A stretch of DNA of 64,000 nucleotides from Arcanobacterium haemolyticum. Its GTDB lineage: Bacteria > Actinomycetota > Actinomycetes > Actinomycetales > Actinomycetaceae. A model generated the notes under the pieces. That model was not told the DNA's origin and ran no database searches. It saw nothing but the letters and a program-made list of their open reading frames with translations. The position numbers were made by a program, and so were the translations under genes. Location: assembly GCA_021532125.1 (NCBI GenBank), contig JADYUX010000003.1, positions 62,001 to 126,000 on the forward strand. Direction: 5' to 3'. This document shows, one piece after another, positions 30,081 to 40,289 of the stretch (its first letter is position 1; the number at the start of each line of letters is the position of its first letter).

Positions 30081-31952
30081 TTACTGCTGCATGGAACGCA
30101 GGATCGAGACAAGGAATTCGGCATTCGATTCCGTCTTGCGCATGCGCCCGAGGAGGAAGTCTGAGGCCTCCGGCACATCGAGGGTGCCGAGTGCGCGGCG
30201 CAGCTTCCAAATAACCTTGAGCTCTTCCTGCGAGAAGAGCAGTTCTTCGCGGCGGGTGCCCGAGGCGTTGACGTCGATCGCGGGGAAAATACGGCGATCG
30301 GCGAGCAAGCGCGAGAGGCGAAGCTCCATATTGCCCGTTCCCTTGAACTCCTCGAAGATCACTTCGTCCATCTTCGAGCCAGTCTCGACGAGAGCCGAGG
30401 CGATGATCGTCAGCGAGCCGCCGTTTTCGATGTTGCGTGCGGCTCCGAAGAACTTCTTGGGCGGGTAGAGGGCAGCGGCATCAACACCACCGGAGAGGAT
30501 GCGGCCCGAAGCCGGAGCTGCAAGGTTGTACGCACGCGAGAGACGCGTGAGCGAATCGAGAAGAACAACAACATCCTGTCCGAGCTCGACAAGGCGCTTG
30601 GCGCGCTCAATCGCCAGCTCGGCAACGATCGTGTGGTCGGAGGCCGGGCGGTCGAAGGTTGAGGCGATAACCTCCCCCTTGACGAGGCGCTTCATATCCG
30701 TCACTTCTTCTGGACGCTCGTCGACAAGCACCACCATGAGGTGAACCTGCGGATGGTTCTGAGCAATCGCCATCGCAATTTGCTGCATCACCATCGTCTT
30801 ACCAGCCTTCGGAGGGGCAACGATGAGACCACGCTGACCCATACCAATGGGGGCGACGAGGTCGATTGCACGTGCCGTCAGCGCCTTCGCACCTGTTTCA
30901 AGGCGCAATGTCTCCTGCGGGTAGAGCGGCGTGAGCTTCTGGAATTCAGGACGTTGTGCCGAACGCTCAGGATCAAGCGAATTGATCGAATCAATCTGGA
31001 CGAGAGCGTTGAGCTTCTGGTGGTTGAACTTGCGATGCTGGTTGCGCCCACGATGGTTCTCGTACTCACCACGCTGGCGCACTGCGCCGACAATCGCGTC
31101 TCCACGGCGCAGGCCATACTGCTTAACAAGCTGAGGTGTCACCGATGCATCGTTAGCGCCGGGGAGGTAGCCGCCCGTGCGCAGATAGGCCTGGTTGCCT
31201 TCGAAATCAAGGATGCCAGCAACGGGAATGAGGACGTCGTCGTCGCGTGTTTCTTCGTCGTTCTGGCGGTTCTCGCGGTTGTTGTCACGGTCGCGGCGGT
31301 TCCGGTCGCGCCGGCCACGCCTGCGCGAATTTCCTTCGTCATCATCGTGAGCCTTGCGCTGCTCAGCCGCGGCGCTAATCGCGTCGAGTGCTGCACGCTT
31401 ATCCTCTTCGGACATCTGCACGTCGCGGCGGTCGCGCGAACGTCGGTTCTCGCGGTCACGGCGGGAGTTCTCACCGCGCGGGCGACGCTGCTTCTCATTC
31501 TTCTCGGAATCATCGCTGGTGTTGTCGGGAAGGACAATGTCGTCGATAGAACGCGGACGGCTCTGACGCAGTGGGCGGCGCGGGGCATCCTCGCCTCGTT
31601 GAGTTTCCTCACGAACAGACTGGATGACGTCGAGTGGTTCGTGATCGGCGGATTCGTTTCCACGCTCGGGTCGACGAGCAGCGCGCGATTCCTTCGGGGC
31701 TGGGAGCTCGATAGCCGGTGCGGAATTCGCCGTTTCTTGTGATGTCGAAGCTTCGGCCTGTGCGGGAGCTTCCGACGCGGCTGCCTTGCGGGGGCGTCCA
31801 GGCTTACCTGGACCACGCACGGCCCTGATCTGAGCCACGAGGTCGGCCTTGCGGGCCTTCGGATCAACCTCAATACCCAAGGAGGCTGCGAGTTCCTTGA
31901 GTTCGGGCAGACGCATCGTTGATATCGCGCCTGTCGTGCGGGTTTCAGTCAC
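30081..31952 (-). CDS. rho: Transcription termination factor Rho
   Basis: Hexameric RNA helicase that ends transcription. 623 residues against about 420 in E. coli. Order: Rho_N helical domain (about 10-45, MRLPELKELAASLGIEV); an inserted disordered region (about 50-245) rich in Arg, Asp, Glu and Asn, with tracts such as RRRGRRDRNRRDRDNN; the RNA-binding OB domain (about 245-320); then the ATPase with P-loop APPKAGKT and LLDSLTRLSRAYN. Large charged insertions are typical of actinobacterial Rho and bind RNA. The start is a GTG with AGGAAGGA upstream. The long leader may carry autoregulatory structure. Confidence 0.97.
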   Translation of the reverse strand: MTETRTTGAISTMRLPELKELAASLGIEVDPKARKADLVAQIRAVRGPGKPGRPRKAAASEAPAQAEASTSQETANSAPAIELPAPKESRAARRPERGNESADHEPLDVIQSVREETQRGEDAPRRPLRQSRPRSIDDIVLPDNTSDDSEKNEKQRRPRGENSRRDRENRRSRDRRDVQMSEEDKRAALDAISAAAEQRKAHDDDEGNSRRRGRRDRNRRDRDNNRENRQNDEETRDDDVLIPVAGILDFEGNQAYLRTGGYLPGANDASVTPQLVKQYGLRRGDAIVGAVRQRGEYENHRGRNQHRKFNHQKLNALVQIDSINSLDPERSAQRPEFQKLTPLYPQETLRLETGAKALTARAIDLVAPIGMGQRGLIVAPPKAGKTMVMQQIAMAIAQNHPQVHLMVVLVDERPEEVTDMKRLVKGEVIASTFDRPASDHTIVAELAIERAKRLVELGQDVVVLLDSLTRLSRAYNLAAPASGRILSGGVDAAALYPPKKFFGAARNIENGGSLTIIASALVETGSKMDEVIFEEFKGTGNMELRLSRLLADRRIFPAIDVNASGTRREELLFSQEELKVIWKLRRALGTLDVPEASDFLLGRMRKTESNAEFLVSILRSMQQ

Positions 31953-32342
31953 GAGGTTCCTTCCTCGGAAAGCCGGAGGGCTTTACCTTGTGTCGCTAAT
32001 GCACACGCATGAGCGAGAACATGTTTGATAGGGATAAACCTGAGGGCTCTCTCACCAGCCATGATATCCATGCTGTGCAAGCCTCACGATGCGCAACTTC
32101 AGCGCATCATCACAGGATCAACCGGGGCGCGGCACTCCGCGTATCGACCGGATGCCTTTACTGTACCAGCAAAGACCCGTTCGACGCATGGGTGCCTCAC
32201 AAAAGTTCCTGCGAAGTCACATCCGACACCTCTCACAAGGCGGCTCGCTAGCGCCCAGCGCACGCTTCGTCGTGCACATTAATGCAGAAAGAGGGAAGGC
32301 TACGCCGCGCAGCCTTCCCTCACAATACTCATTCCTCGCAGC
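31953..32342. other. rho leader region and thrB 3' flank
   Basis: 390 bp between thrB and rho with no supported gene; the overlapping frames here are short and unconserved. It contains the thrB terminator (32291-32321). Next to rho there is a small hairpin AAAGCC-GGAG-GGCTTT (31969-31984), and GAGG/CCTC arms (31953-31956, 31963-31966) that enclose the rho Shine-Dalgarno sequence. Confidence 0.55.
32291..32321 (-). terminator. Terminator after thrB
   Basis: Perfect 11-bp stem (GAGGGAAGGCT / AGCCTTCCCTC) with 9-nt loop. On the minus strand it runs into TTTCTGCATT, the best U-rich tail in this part of the window. Confidence 0.85.
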
Positions 32343-33233
32343 TCAGGAGATCACCTGACATCCAGCTCCAGGACCACCAGGAATAGCTCGAAAACCCTGT
32401 TCCTTCAGTATCCTCGCAGTCTCCGGGTCGAGCTCGTCGAACACAAGAACCGACGGCCCCGCACCAGAAACCACCGCAGGCCATCCAGCCTCGCGTAATG
32501 CAGCAACAGCCCGTGCCGTCGCCGGCATCGACGCAGCACGGTAATCCTGATGGAGCTTATCCGCGGTTGCTTCAAGGAGGAGATCCGGCCGGTGCTCAAG
32601 GGCTAACGTGAGCAGTGCTGTGCGGGCAGCATTGAAAGCGGCATCCGCGTGAGGCACGGCAGGTGGCAGAACGGAACGAGCCGTTTCGGTCAACAACTCG
32701 GCATCAGGCACAAGGAGCGTCGTCCGAATCGACGGGTGCACCGGGATCGGCACTGCCTTCGCACCATGTTCGTCAACCCACGAAACAACTGCACCGCCGT
32801 AAATCGCCGGAGCCGCATTATCCGGGTGCCCCTCAAATTCTGTGGCGATCGCAAGCGCAACATCGTCGTTGATGAGCTCAGGCTCATCAACCAAACCGCG
32901 CACGAGAATGATCCCCGCGACAACAGCCGCAGCCGACGAACCAAGGCCACGCCCCTGCGGGATCGAATTGCGACACGTGAGCTCAATACCACTCTGTGGC
33001 AAACCAGCAACATCCAAAGTTCGACGAATCGCCTTGACGATGAGATGAGAATCGTCGCTCGGTAGAACTCCCGAACCCTCTCCCTCGACGACAACACGTG
33101 TCGAACCAGCTACCAGGCGAACCGCGACCTCGTCGGTCAGCGGATGCGCCATGCCCATCGAATCAAAGCCAGGGCCAAGATTCCCTGACGTTGCCGGAAC
33201 CCTTACCCTCGCCTCAGAACGGACAATACGCAT
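32343..33233 (-). CDS. thrB: Homoserine kinase
   Basis: GHMP-family kinase that phosphorylates homoserine for threonine synthesis. 296 residues. ARVRVPATSGNLGPGFDSMG starts the fold, the ATP loop is IPQGRGLGSSAAAVVAG, and the C-terminal GAGPSVLVF motif closes it. Start ATG 33233 shares one base with the thrC stop (TAATG). The 39 extra in-frame codons upstream lie in thrC and are rejected. It is the last gene of hom-thrC-thrB. Confidence 0.95.
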   Translation of the reverse strand: MRIVRSEARVRVPATSGNLGPGFDSMGMAHPLTDEVAVRLVAGSTRVVVEGEGSGVLPSDDSHLIVKAIRRTLDVAGLPQSGIELTCRNSIPQGRGLGSSAAAVVAGIILVRGLVDEPELINDDVALAIATEFEGHPDNAAPAIYGGAVVSWVDEHGAKAVPIPVHPSIRTTLLVPDAELLTETARSVLPPAVPHADAAFNAARTALLTLALEHRPDLLLEATADKLHQDYRAASMPATARAVAALREAGWPAVVSGAGPSVLVFDELDPETARILKEQGFRAIPGGPGAGCQVIS

Positions 33234-34333
33234 TACAGATCCAATGCCTTGGCTGCGGCCTCCAGGGTCGGCTCGATCGGTGTGAAATCTAGCTCGCGCC
33301 CGGCCAATGCTGTTGCCGTATCCTTGAGGCCGTTGCCCGTGACAGTGCACACAATCGTCGCACCTTCCGGAACCTTGCCCTGGTCAGCAGCCTTGATCAA
33401 ACCGGCAATCGACGCAGCTGAACCTGGCTCAATAAACACACCCACCTGTGCGGCGAGAAGTGCCTGCGCCTTGAGAATCTCCTCATCCGTCACGCGGTCG
33501 ATCCAGCCATGTGAATCATCGCGCGCCGCCTCAGCAAGCTTCCACGATGCCGGATTACCGATACGGATTGCCGTCGCAACAGTTTCAGGCTTCTCCACCG
33601 GGTGCCCGAGCACGAGCGGGGCCGCACCCCACGCCTGGATGCCCCACATCTGCGGAACCTTCGATGTCACAGCAGGCAAACGCGTTGCGTCATCGTTCAT
33701 CGATGCCGCAGTAGTGCGCCCAGCATACTCCGAATAACCCATCCAATAAGCCGAGATATTACCGGCATTTCCCACAGGCAACACATGGATATCCGGCGCA
33801 TCGCCAAGAGCATCGACAACCTCGAAAGCCGCAGTCTTCTGCCCCTGGAGGCGATACGGATTCACCGAATTAACCAACGCCACAGGATACTTCTCAGTGA
33901 GCTCACGGACGATACGCAAACAATCGTCGAAATTACCATCAACAGCGACGAGATTCGCCCCATGTACAATCGCCTGGGCCAACTTCCCAGCGGCAATCTT
34001 CCCCGCCGGAAGAATCACAGCCGACGACAAACCCGCAGCCACCGCATACGCCGCGGCACTTGCAGACGTATTACCCGTCGACGCACACGCGACAACCTTC
34101 GCATCGGTCTGCAACACCTGAGAAATCGCAGTCGTCATGCCACGGTCCTTGAACGAACCCGTCGGGTTCATTCCTTCCACCTTGACGAAAACCTTGGCAC
34201 CCGTCAGCGCATCGAGCGCCGGAGCAGGAACGAGCGGCGTGCCACCCTCACCGAGCGTGACCACCGGATCGGATTCAGCGAACGGCATGCGCTCGCGGTA
34301 TTCACGGATTACACCTTGCCACTGATGCGCCAT
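33233..34333 (-). CDS. thrC: Threonine synthase
   Basis: PLP enzyme that turns O-phosphohomoserine into threonine. 366 residues of the short fold-type II class. The PLP lysine is in GSFKDRGM (about residue 61), and the phosphate-binding loop is [14 protein letters not shown]. The initial block [13 protein letters not shown] is typical. ATG shares one base with the hom stop (TGATG), so hom, thrC and thrB are tightly coupled. Confidence 0.96.
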   Translation of the reverse strand: MAHQWQGVIREYRERMPFAESDPVVTLGEGGTPLVPAPALDALTGAKVFVKVEGMNPTGSFKDRGMTTAISQVLQTDAKVVACASTGNTSASAAAYAVAAGLSSAVILPAGKIAAGKLAQAIVHGANLVAVDGNFDDCLRIVRELTEKYPVALVNSVNPYRLQGQKTAAFEVVDALGDAPDIHVLPVGNAGNISAYWMGYSEYAGRTTAASMNDDATRLPAVTSKVPQMWGIQAWGAAPLVLGHPVEKPETVATAIRIGNPASWKLAEAARDDSHGWIDRVTDEEILKAQALLAAQVGVFIEPGSAASIAGLIKAADQGKVPEGATIVCTVTGNGLKDTATALAGRELDFTPIEPTLEAAAKALDL

Positions 34334-35622
34334 CAGGACTCCTCGACTCGAATGACATTATTGACACGGACGACGAACGGCGCGCGCGTAAGCTCGTCGA
34401 TCGTCGCGTGAAGACTCGCTTGGACAGCCTCATGAGTTGTCACCGTGAGGCTTGACACGGGGCGATCTTCAGTTTCGCACGCACGGCCCTGCCACACGGA
34501 ACTAATGGAGACTCCGTGCTTAGCAAAGATACCGGTGACTTCTGTGAGGACACCAACTTGATCCTCCACTTCGATTTCAACTTGGAAACGTGAGATGGAG
34601 CGCTCGGCAGGGAGGACAGGGAGATCGGCATAAATGAGCTCGCGCGGCGCCTGGCCGCCTCCAACGCGGTGAGCTGCGGCTGCAACCACATCAGAGAGCA
34701 CTGCGGAAGCCGTTGGAGCTCCACCAGCGCCACGCCCATAGAACATGAGACGATCAGCCGCTTCCGCTTCGATCACCACGGCATTAAAAGGGCCGTGAAC
34801 GGCAGCGAGCGGGTGATCGAGGGGAACGAGAGTTGGGGCGACGAAGGCTTCGATTCCTTCCTCGCGGCGGCGCGCAGTGGCAATGAGTTTGACGACGTAA
34901 CCCGCTCGGGATGCCGAAGCGATATCCTCGGCGGTGATGTCGCGGATACCTTGAACATGAACGTCGTCGATCGAAACGCGAGAGTGGAAGGCAAGCGAGG
35001 CGAGGATCGCGCACTTGGCAGCGGCATCCAAGCCGTCGACGTCGGCAGTAGGGTCGGCCTCGGCAAAGCCCAAGCGCTGAGCCTCAGCAAGAACCTCGTC
35101 GAATCCCAAACCCTTCGTCGTCATCTCATCAAGGATGTAATTCGTCGTTCCATTGACAATCCCCAAGACTGCGGTGATCTGGTCACCCGCAAGCGATTCA
35201 CGCAAGCCATAGACAACCGGAACTGCACCAGCTACAGCAGCCTCGTAGTACAGATCGACATGGGCGCGCGCTGCCGCGTCGTAAAGTTCAGGGCCGTGAG
35301 CCGCAAGCAAAGCCTTATTGCCTGTCACAACCGAAGCACCAGAGGCAAAAGCCTCGAGAATGTAGGTTCGCGCCGGCTCAATTCCGCCGATCAACTCGAT
35401 AACAATATCGGCACGCGAGATGAGCGACGAAGCATCCTCCGTGAGGAGGGAACGATCAACTTCCGGTGCGCGCGGAGCCGAAGCATCACGCACGGCCACA
35501 CCAATCAGTGAAAGCTTCGCACCAGAACGCGCTGCGAGATCCGCAGCTTGCTCGCCCAACAAGCGCACAACTTGAGTTCCCACAGTGCCGCACCCAAGCA
35601 CGGCAACTTTCACTTCGCTCAC
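34333..35622 (-). CDS. hom: Homoserine dehydrogenase
   Basis: NAD(P)-dependent reduction of aspartate semialdehyde to homoserine. 429 residues: Rossmann start [17 protein letters not shown], the catalytic region [14 protein letters not shown] and [19 protein letters not shown], and a C-terminal ACT domain ([22 protein letters not shown]), the usual threonine feedback sensor. GTG 35622 is the likely start, with GGGGAGAAGT just upstream; the longer frame runs past the divergent aroD promoter region and lacks homology. Confidence 0.96.
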   Translation of the reverse strand: MSEVKVAVLGCGTVGTQVVRLLGEQAADLAARSGAKLSLIGVAVRDASAPRAPEVDRSLLTEDASSLISRADIVIELIGGIEPARTYILEAFASGASVVTGNKALLAAHGPELYDAAARAHVDLYYEAAVAGAVPVVYGLRESLAGDQITAVLGIVNGTTNYILDEMTTKGLGFDEVLAEAQRLGFAEADPTADVDGLDAAAKCAILASLAFHSRVSIDDVHVQGIRDITAEDIASASRAGYVVKLIATARRREEGIEAFVAPTLVPLDHPLAAVHGPFNAVVIEAEAADRLMFYGRGAGGAPTASAVLSDVVAAAAHRVGGGQAPRELIYADLPVLPAERSISRFQVEIEVEDQVGVLTEVTGIFAKHGVSISSVWQGRACETEDRPVSSLTVTTHEAVQASLHATIDELTRAPFVVRVNNVIRVEES

Positions 35623-35785
35623 ACTTCTCCCCTCACTAGTGGACTTTGCACCAGAGTACCGGGCAACGGCGACATTGTTCGTAGGTGTCCATACGACGAC
35701 CGCCTCCATGCGAGCTCGTCGCCAAGTCGGATTAGTGGGCACCAACACAATTGTCGACGCAACCGTTCGCCGTACCGATCTGCGC

Positions 35786-35791
35786 TACGGT
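35786..35791 (+). promoter_or_regulatory. Candidate -10 box of aroD (leaderless geometry)
   Basis: TACGGT, then 6 nt, then the ATG at 35798. There is no proper Shine-Dalgarno. The spacing is the same as before argS and lipB. No convincing -35. Confidence 0.4.
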
Positions 35792-35797
35792 AGAGAC

Positions 35798-36580
35798 ATG
35801 TCGCAGAACATCAGCGCAGTGAAACTCGCTTCTTTCGGGGATGTCCGCCTCGGTGACGGGCACACAAAATTCGTCGTTCCGCTCACTCCATCGACACGCG
35901 ACGAGGCTCTCAACCAGGCTCAAACCGCAGCAGAGAGCGACACTGACCTCGTTGAATGGCGAGTCGATTACTTAGACAGCGCACCCGAACTATCAGCATG
36001 TTCGCACGTCGCTGCGCTGCTCACCACCCGCGTTCACCACCCACTCATCGCAACATTCCGCACCGCCGCCGAAGGTGGGGAAAAGGAAATTAGCGACGAC
36101 GCCTACCACAATCTTCTCGTCGCCTTGTCCATGACCGGTTCCATCGCAGGAATTGACGTCGAAATCGAACGCACAACATACAGCAAGATCGTTCACACAG
36201 CACATCAGGCAGGAGTAAGCGTTATCGCCTCCAAGCACGACTTCGAGGGCACTCCTCATGGGGGCACAATCGTTGACACCCTGGCACGCATGGCCGATAC
36301 AGGCGCAGACGTCGCGAAATTCGCAGTCATGGCGCGCACGCCCATCGATGTCGTCCACCTCGCAGAAGCGACATGGGAAGCCGCCGACCGCCTCGCCATT
36401 CCCGTCATCACCATGGCGATGGGGCCTCTCGGCACACTGTCACGCGTCGCCGGTGGCATCTTCGGCAGCGCGGCAACATTCGCAACCATCGCAGAAGCAT
36501 CCGCACCCGGACAGGTGCCGCTCACTGAAGCGATCCCCGTCGTTCGTGCGATCGAAAAGTGGAGTGGAAACGCCGAATAA
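35798..36580 (+). CDS. aroD: 3-dehydroquinate dehydratase, type I
   Basis: Shikimate-pathway enzyme forming 3-dehydroshikimate through a Schiff base. 260 residues. Catalytic features of the type I family are visible: EWRVDYL, the active-site His in VIASKHDF, and the Schiff-base Lys in DVAKFAVMA. It is on the plus strand between lysA and hom, which both run leftward, so it interrupts an otherwise one-way block. Many actinobacteria use the unrelated type II enzyme (AroQ), so the presence of a type I gene is notable. Upstream frame extension to 35585 is not conserved. Confidence 0.93.
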   Translation: MSQNISAVKLASFGDVRLGDGHTKFVVPLTPSTRDEALNQAQTAAESDTDLVEWRVDYLDSAPELSACSHVAALLTTRVHHPLIATFRTAAEGGEKEISDDAYHNLLVALSMTGSIAGIDVEIERTTYSKIVHTAHQAGVSVIASKHDFEGTPHGGTIVDTLARMADTGADVAKFAVMARTPIDVVHLAEATWEAADRLAIPVITMAMGPLGTLSRVAGGIFGSAATFATIAEASAPGQVPLTEAIPVVRAIEKWSGNAE

Positions 36581-36591
36581 CTCCCCGAAAG

Positions 36592-37980
36592 CTAGCTCAG
36601 CGCCTCCACAGCATCTGCATCCAATGCAAGCAGATCAGCAACCGTCTCCCGACGGACGAGGGCCCGAGCCTCTCCCCCCTTCACCGCCACGACGCCAGGA
36701 CGCGCAAGCATGTTGTAATTCGACGCCATTGAACGGCCATACGCTCCCGTCACCGGAATAGCGAGAATATCGCCCGGGCCAAGATCGGCAGACAGAGCCA
36801 CATCGTGCACAACAATGTCGCCGCTCTCACAATGCTTGCCCACCACCCGAGAACGGACCGTCTGCGCCGACGGCTCACGATTCGCAAGACTCGCCGTGTA
36901 CTGCGCCTGATAGAGCGCCGGCCGAATGTTGTCACTCATCCCACCGTCAACAGCCACATAACGCCGCGAACCCTCATCAAGCGGAACCGACTTAATCGTT
37001 CCCACCGAATACAACGTCACCGCTGCCGGCGCAGCAATAGAACGACCAGGCTCAATCGACACCCGCGGAGCATCCAAACCCGTGGCGCGGCCATGCGCAC
37101 GCACCACCTCCGCGAGCGCCCCCGCATACACCTGCGGAGCAGGAGGCACATCGTCAAGAACCGTGTAACGCACCGCGTACCCGCCACCAAAATCGATCTC
37201 ATCGACAACAAAACCGAGCCTCGACGCGGCCTTCGCCCGCAAATTCAACACCGCCTTCGCCGCAGCCACGAACGCCTCAACGTTGAGAATCTGCGAACCA
37301 ATATGCGAATGTAAACCGACAAGATCCAAATGAGGCGAGCGCACCGTCTCCTCGATCGCGCGCATGGCCGCGCCCGACGCAATCGACAAACCGAACTTCT
37401 GATCCTCATGCGCAGTCGAAATGTACTCGTGACCACCGGCATGAACACCCGTCGTCACCCGCAACACAATCGCGGCGCGCCTACCGCGCTCCTTCGCAAT
37501 CGATTCAACAAGAGCCAGCTCGGCCAGCGAATCGACCACAATATGCGCCACACCTTCGTCGATCGCCAACTCAATCTCGTCACGCGACTTGTTGTTGCCA
37601 TGCAACCCAATACGCTCACCCGGAACCCCTGCCGCGAGCGCAGTCATCAACTCACCGAGCGAACACGTATCGATCGCCAAACCTTCGTCGGCCATCCATC
37701 GTGCAACCCCCACCGAAAGAAACGCCTTACCGGCGTAATACACATCCGCCCCCGCAATATCAGCGAAAGCCTCATCCATCGCCTGTTTCCACGTGCGTGC
37801 ACGCATGCGCATGTCATCCTCATCGACGACGAACACCGGCGTCCCGTACTCACGCACAAGCCGCGTCACCGGCACACCTGCCACATGAATCTCACCATCG
37901 ACGCGCTCCACATTCGTCGGCCACAAACCCGACATCGCGCCATCAGGTTCAGGAGCCGCGAGTTCTTCCAACACCGTCAT
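36592..37980 (-). CDS. lysA: Diaminopimelate decarboxylase
   Basis: PLP enzyme, last step of lysine synthesis. 462 residues: fold-type III barrel with the PLP lysine in VYYAGKAFLSVG, HSHIGSQ, the FGGGYAVRY loop, EPGRSI and the C-terminal HCESGDI and GAYGRSMASNYNML. ATG 37980 has GGAAGGA 5 nt upstream; the 80 earlier codons of the frame are not conserved and overlap the argS terminator. Its stop lies 11 nt from that of aroD on the other strand, with no hairpin in between. Confidence 0.96.
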   Translation of the reverse strand: MTVLEELAAPEPDGAMSGLWPTNVERVDGEIHVAGVPVTRLVREYGTPVFVVDEDDMRMRARTWKQAMDEAFADIAGADVYYAGKAFLSVGVARWMADEGLAIDTCSLGELMTALAAGVPGERIGLHGNNKSRDEIELAIDEGVAHIVVDSLAELALVESIAKERGRRAAIVLRVTTGVHAGGHEYISTAHEDQKFGLSIASGAAMRAIEETVRSPHLDLVGLHSHIGSQILNVEAFVAAAKAVLNLRAKAASRLGFVVDEIDFGGGYAVRYTVLDDVPPAPQVYAGALAEVVRAHGRATGLDAPRVSIEPGRSIAAPAAVTLYSVGTIKSVPLDEGSRRYVAVDGGMSDNIRPALYQAQYTASLANREPSAQTVRSRVVGKHCESGDIVVHDVALSADLGPGDILAIPVTGAYGRSMASNYNMLARPGVVAVKGGEARALVRRETVADLLALDADAVEALS

Positions 37981-38159
37981 GACAATCCTTCCGTCCCGGC
38001 CACAACGCCGACTCCCACCAAGTGTGCCCTCAGGCAGTAAACCGCAGGTTAATACACCAACTAAACGATCGTCGTCGCCTATCCACCTACTGAAAAGCCA
38101 CCCAACGCGCCACACCAGACCTCGTCGTCCACGTAACCCCAAAGGCCCGACAAAATGGC

Positions 38160-38184
38160 GGTGGCCCGCACACAGCGGGCCACC
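38160..38184 (-). terminator. Terminator after argS
   Basis: 10-bp perfect stem (GGTGGCCCGC / GCGGGCCACC), 5-nt loop, 16 nt after the argS stop; followed on the minus strand by GCCATTTTGTC. Confidence 0.75.
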
Positions 38185-38200
38185 CACACACAACTCAACG

Positions 38201-39877
38201 TCACATCTTCTCTGGCGCACTCACGCCAAGAAGCTCCAGACCATTAGCCAACACCTGACGTGCAGCATCATTCACCCACAAACGGGTACGGTGAAGATCC
38301 GTCACCTCCTCATCGGCACGAGGAGTCACACGAGCCTTCGCATACCACGTATGGTAAGCACCCGCGAGCTCCTCGAGATAACGAGCCACACGATGAGGTT
38401 CACGCAAACCAGCAGCCTGCGAACAGATATCCGGGAAACGCGCAAGCGTGCCAAGCAAATCCGAATCCGCACTCTCCAACTGATCAGGAGCAAAACCATC
38501 CTCGCGGCGCACACCATGCTGGCCCGCATTCACTGCCACCGAGCACGTTCGAGCATGCGCATACTGCACGTAATACACCGGATTCTCATTCGTATGCGAC
38601 GCCACAAGATCAAGATCCAACTCCAACGTGGTATCCACCGACGCACGCACCAACGAGTAACGCGCCGCATCAACACCAACAGCTTCGACGAGATCCTCCA
38701 TCGTCACAACGGTGCCAGCGCGCTTCGACATCCGCACAGCCTTACCGTTGCGCACCAGATTCACAAGCTGACCAATCAGGATCTCCATATTGCCACCCTG
38801 ACCAGCTGTATCACCGAACGCACGCGCCATCGCATACATACGACCGATATAGCCATGATGATCAGCACCCAGCATATAGACACACTGATCCGCACCACGC
38901 TCGCGCTTATCCAAGTAGTAGGCGATGTCGCCCGCGAAATAAGCAGTCTCGCCGTCCGACTTGATAATCACACGATCCTTGTCGTCACCAAAATCGGTGG
39001 AACGAAGCCACAAAGCACCCTCGTTCTCAAAAAGACGCCCATCCTCACGCAAACGCTCAATCGCATTCGCCACCGCGCCCGAATCATGCAACGACTGCTC
39101 GTGGAAGAACACGTCGAACTCCGAACGGAAGTTACGTAGCGACTCCTTGATCTCCGCGAACATCAGCTCAACGCCGCGACGGCGGAAAACCTCCTGCGCC
39201 TCATCATCCGGAAGCTCACGAGGATCAGGTTCACCAGCAGCCACCGCCTGCGCGATCACTTCATTCGCAATATCCTCAATGTACTGGCCACCGTAGCCGT
39301 CCTCCGGCACCTCGCGCCCCTTCGCGCGCGCCAACAATGACGACGAAAAATGATCGATCTGATTGCCATGATCATTGAAGTAGTACTCGCGCACAACCTT
39401 CGCGCCCGTGAAGGAGAGGATACGCGCAAGCGAATCACCCACGGCTGCCCAACGCGTACCACCGATGTGCAGTGGACCCGTCGGATTCGCCGACACATAC
39501 TCAAGATTCACAGTCTTGCCAGTATTCGCTTCGGTACGACCAAAATCGGCGCCCGCCTCAAGAATCGTCCGCGCGAGCTCACCTGCCGACGCCGCCGACA
39601 GACGCACATTCAAGAAGCCCGGGCCAGCAACCTCCACGCTATCGACACCCGAAATCGCCTCGATGCGCCCCGCGAGAAGTTGCGCCAAATCACGCGGCGC
39701 CATGCCCGCACGCTTCGCCAACTGCATCGCAACATTCGTCGCCCAATCGCCATGCTCACGCGAGCGTGGACGTTCAACCTTCACATCAGGAAGGTCGCCT
39801 TCTAGCGAAATGGAACCGTCTGCGACGGCATCTTTCAGTTCTGCCGCAATGAGCTGGCTAAGTTCTTCAGGAGTCAC
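38201..39877 (-). CDS. argS: Arginine--tRNA ligase
   Basis: Class I synthetase charging tRNA-Arg. 558 residues: N-terminal tRNA D-loop domain, HIGH-type motif as HIGG ([18 protein letters not shown]), the KMSKS-type sequence [12 protein letters not shown], and the C-terminal anticodon-binding DALR domain. The start is GTG 39877. No Shine-Dalgarno precedes it, but a TAGAAT -10 box ends exactly 6 nt before, so the mRNA is probably leaderless. A tRNA-Arg gene is encoded about 0.4 kb away. argS-lysA-hom order is common in actinobacteria. Confidence 0.97.
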   Translation of the reverse strand: MTPEELSQLIAAELKDAVADGSISLEGDLPDVKVERPRSREHGDWATNVAMQLAKRAGMAPRDLAQLLAGRIEAISGVDSVEVAGPGFLNVRLSAASAGELARTILEAGADFGRTEANTGKTVNLEYVSANPTGPLHIGGTRWAAVGDSLARILSFTGAKVVREYYFNDHGNQIDHFSSSLLARAKGREVPEDGYGGQYIEDIANEVIAQAVAAGEPDPRELPDDEAQEVFRRRGVELMFAEIKESLRNFRSEFDVFFHEQSLHDSGAVANAIERLREDGRLFENEGALWLRSTDFGDDKDRVIIKSDGETAYFAGDIAYYLDKRERGADQCVYMLGADHHGYIGRMYAMARAFGDTAGQGGNMEILIGQLVNLVRNGKAVRMSKRAGTVVTMEDLVEAVGVDAARYSLVRASVDTTLELDLDLVASHTNENPVYYVQYAHARTCSVAVNAGQHGVRREDGFAPDQLESADSDLLGTLARFPDICSQAAGLREPHRVARYLEELAGAYHTWYAKARVTPRADEEVTDLHRTRLWVNDAARQVLANGLELLGVSAPEKM

Positions 39878-39882
39878 GCGCC

Positions 39883-39888
39883 AATTCT
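39883..39888 (-). promoter_or_regulatory. argS -10 box, leaderless geometry
   Basis: On the minus strand: TAGAAT, 6 nt, then the GTG start codon. No ribosome site lies between, so the transcript should start at the codon. A -35 element is not evident. Confidence 0.55.
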
Positions 39889-39956
39889 ACGTGGGAGCGC
39901 GGCGGAGTTCTACGCGGCGTTGCGCACGTCGGCGCGCGGACATGCGTCTCATCGAG

Positions 39957-40031
39957 CCGGTCGTTCGTCTCACGTATCCGGTCGTTCAAGCATCGTGCGT
40001 ACGAGCGGTCGTTCAGGCATCGTTCGTACGA
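39957..40031. repeat. Imperfect direct repeats, CGGTCGTTC family
   Basis: Three copies begin CCGGTCGTTC, CCGGTCGTTC and GCGGTCGTTC, at 39957, 39978 and 40005. Copies 2 and 3 stay similar for about 26 nt (GTTCAAGCATCGTGCGTACGA versus GTTCAGGCATCGTTCGTACGA, split here for comparison). Offsets are 21 and 27 nt, both multiples of three. Confidence 0.7.
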
Positions 40032-40275
40032 CCGACGCCGCGTCACGACAGTAGACAGGAAAGTTACGAAATGAAGGATGCGAGTTTCTCGGGCAGAGAC
40101 GACGAGCGAGCGGAGATACCGACGAGCAACAGTTCGGGGAGGACCGGCCGGTAACGTCTCGTTTGGGTGCGGGACTGACGCAGAGGACTCGTCGACGACG
40201 ATCAAGGCGCGGGACTCGTCGCCATTCTCACGCTCTCGACGGGACCCGCGAACCTGGTGAGCCGGCGAAAGCTGC

Positions 40276-40281
40276 TAGAAT
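40276..40281 (+). promoter_or_regulatory. tRNA-Arg -10 box
   Basis: TAGAAT ending 8 nt before the first base of the mature tRNA. No clear -35. Confidence 0.5.
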
Positions 40282-40289
40282 TGCGGGGC

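Larger units (their letters stand above)
39878..40289. other. argS upstream region with imperfect repeats
   Basis: 412 bp without a supported gene. It holds the argS promoter, an imperfect triplicated motif (39957-40031) and the tRNA-Arg promoter at the right end. Frames across it on both strands are open but show no recognisable protein. Confidence 0.5.

Noticed and set aside
39867-40205. 112-codon minus-strand frame that contains the repeated RSYxRCLND units
   Set aside because: Starts with TTG without a ribosome site and overlaps the argS start; kept only as a repeat observation.
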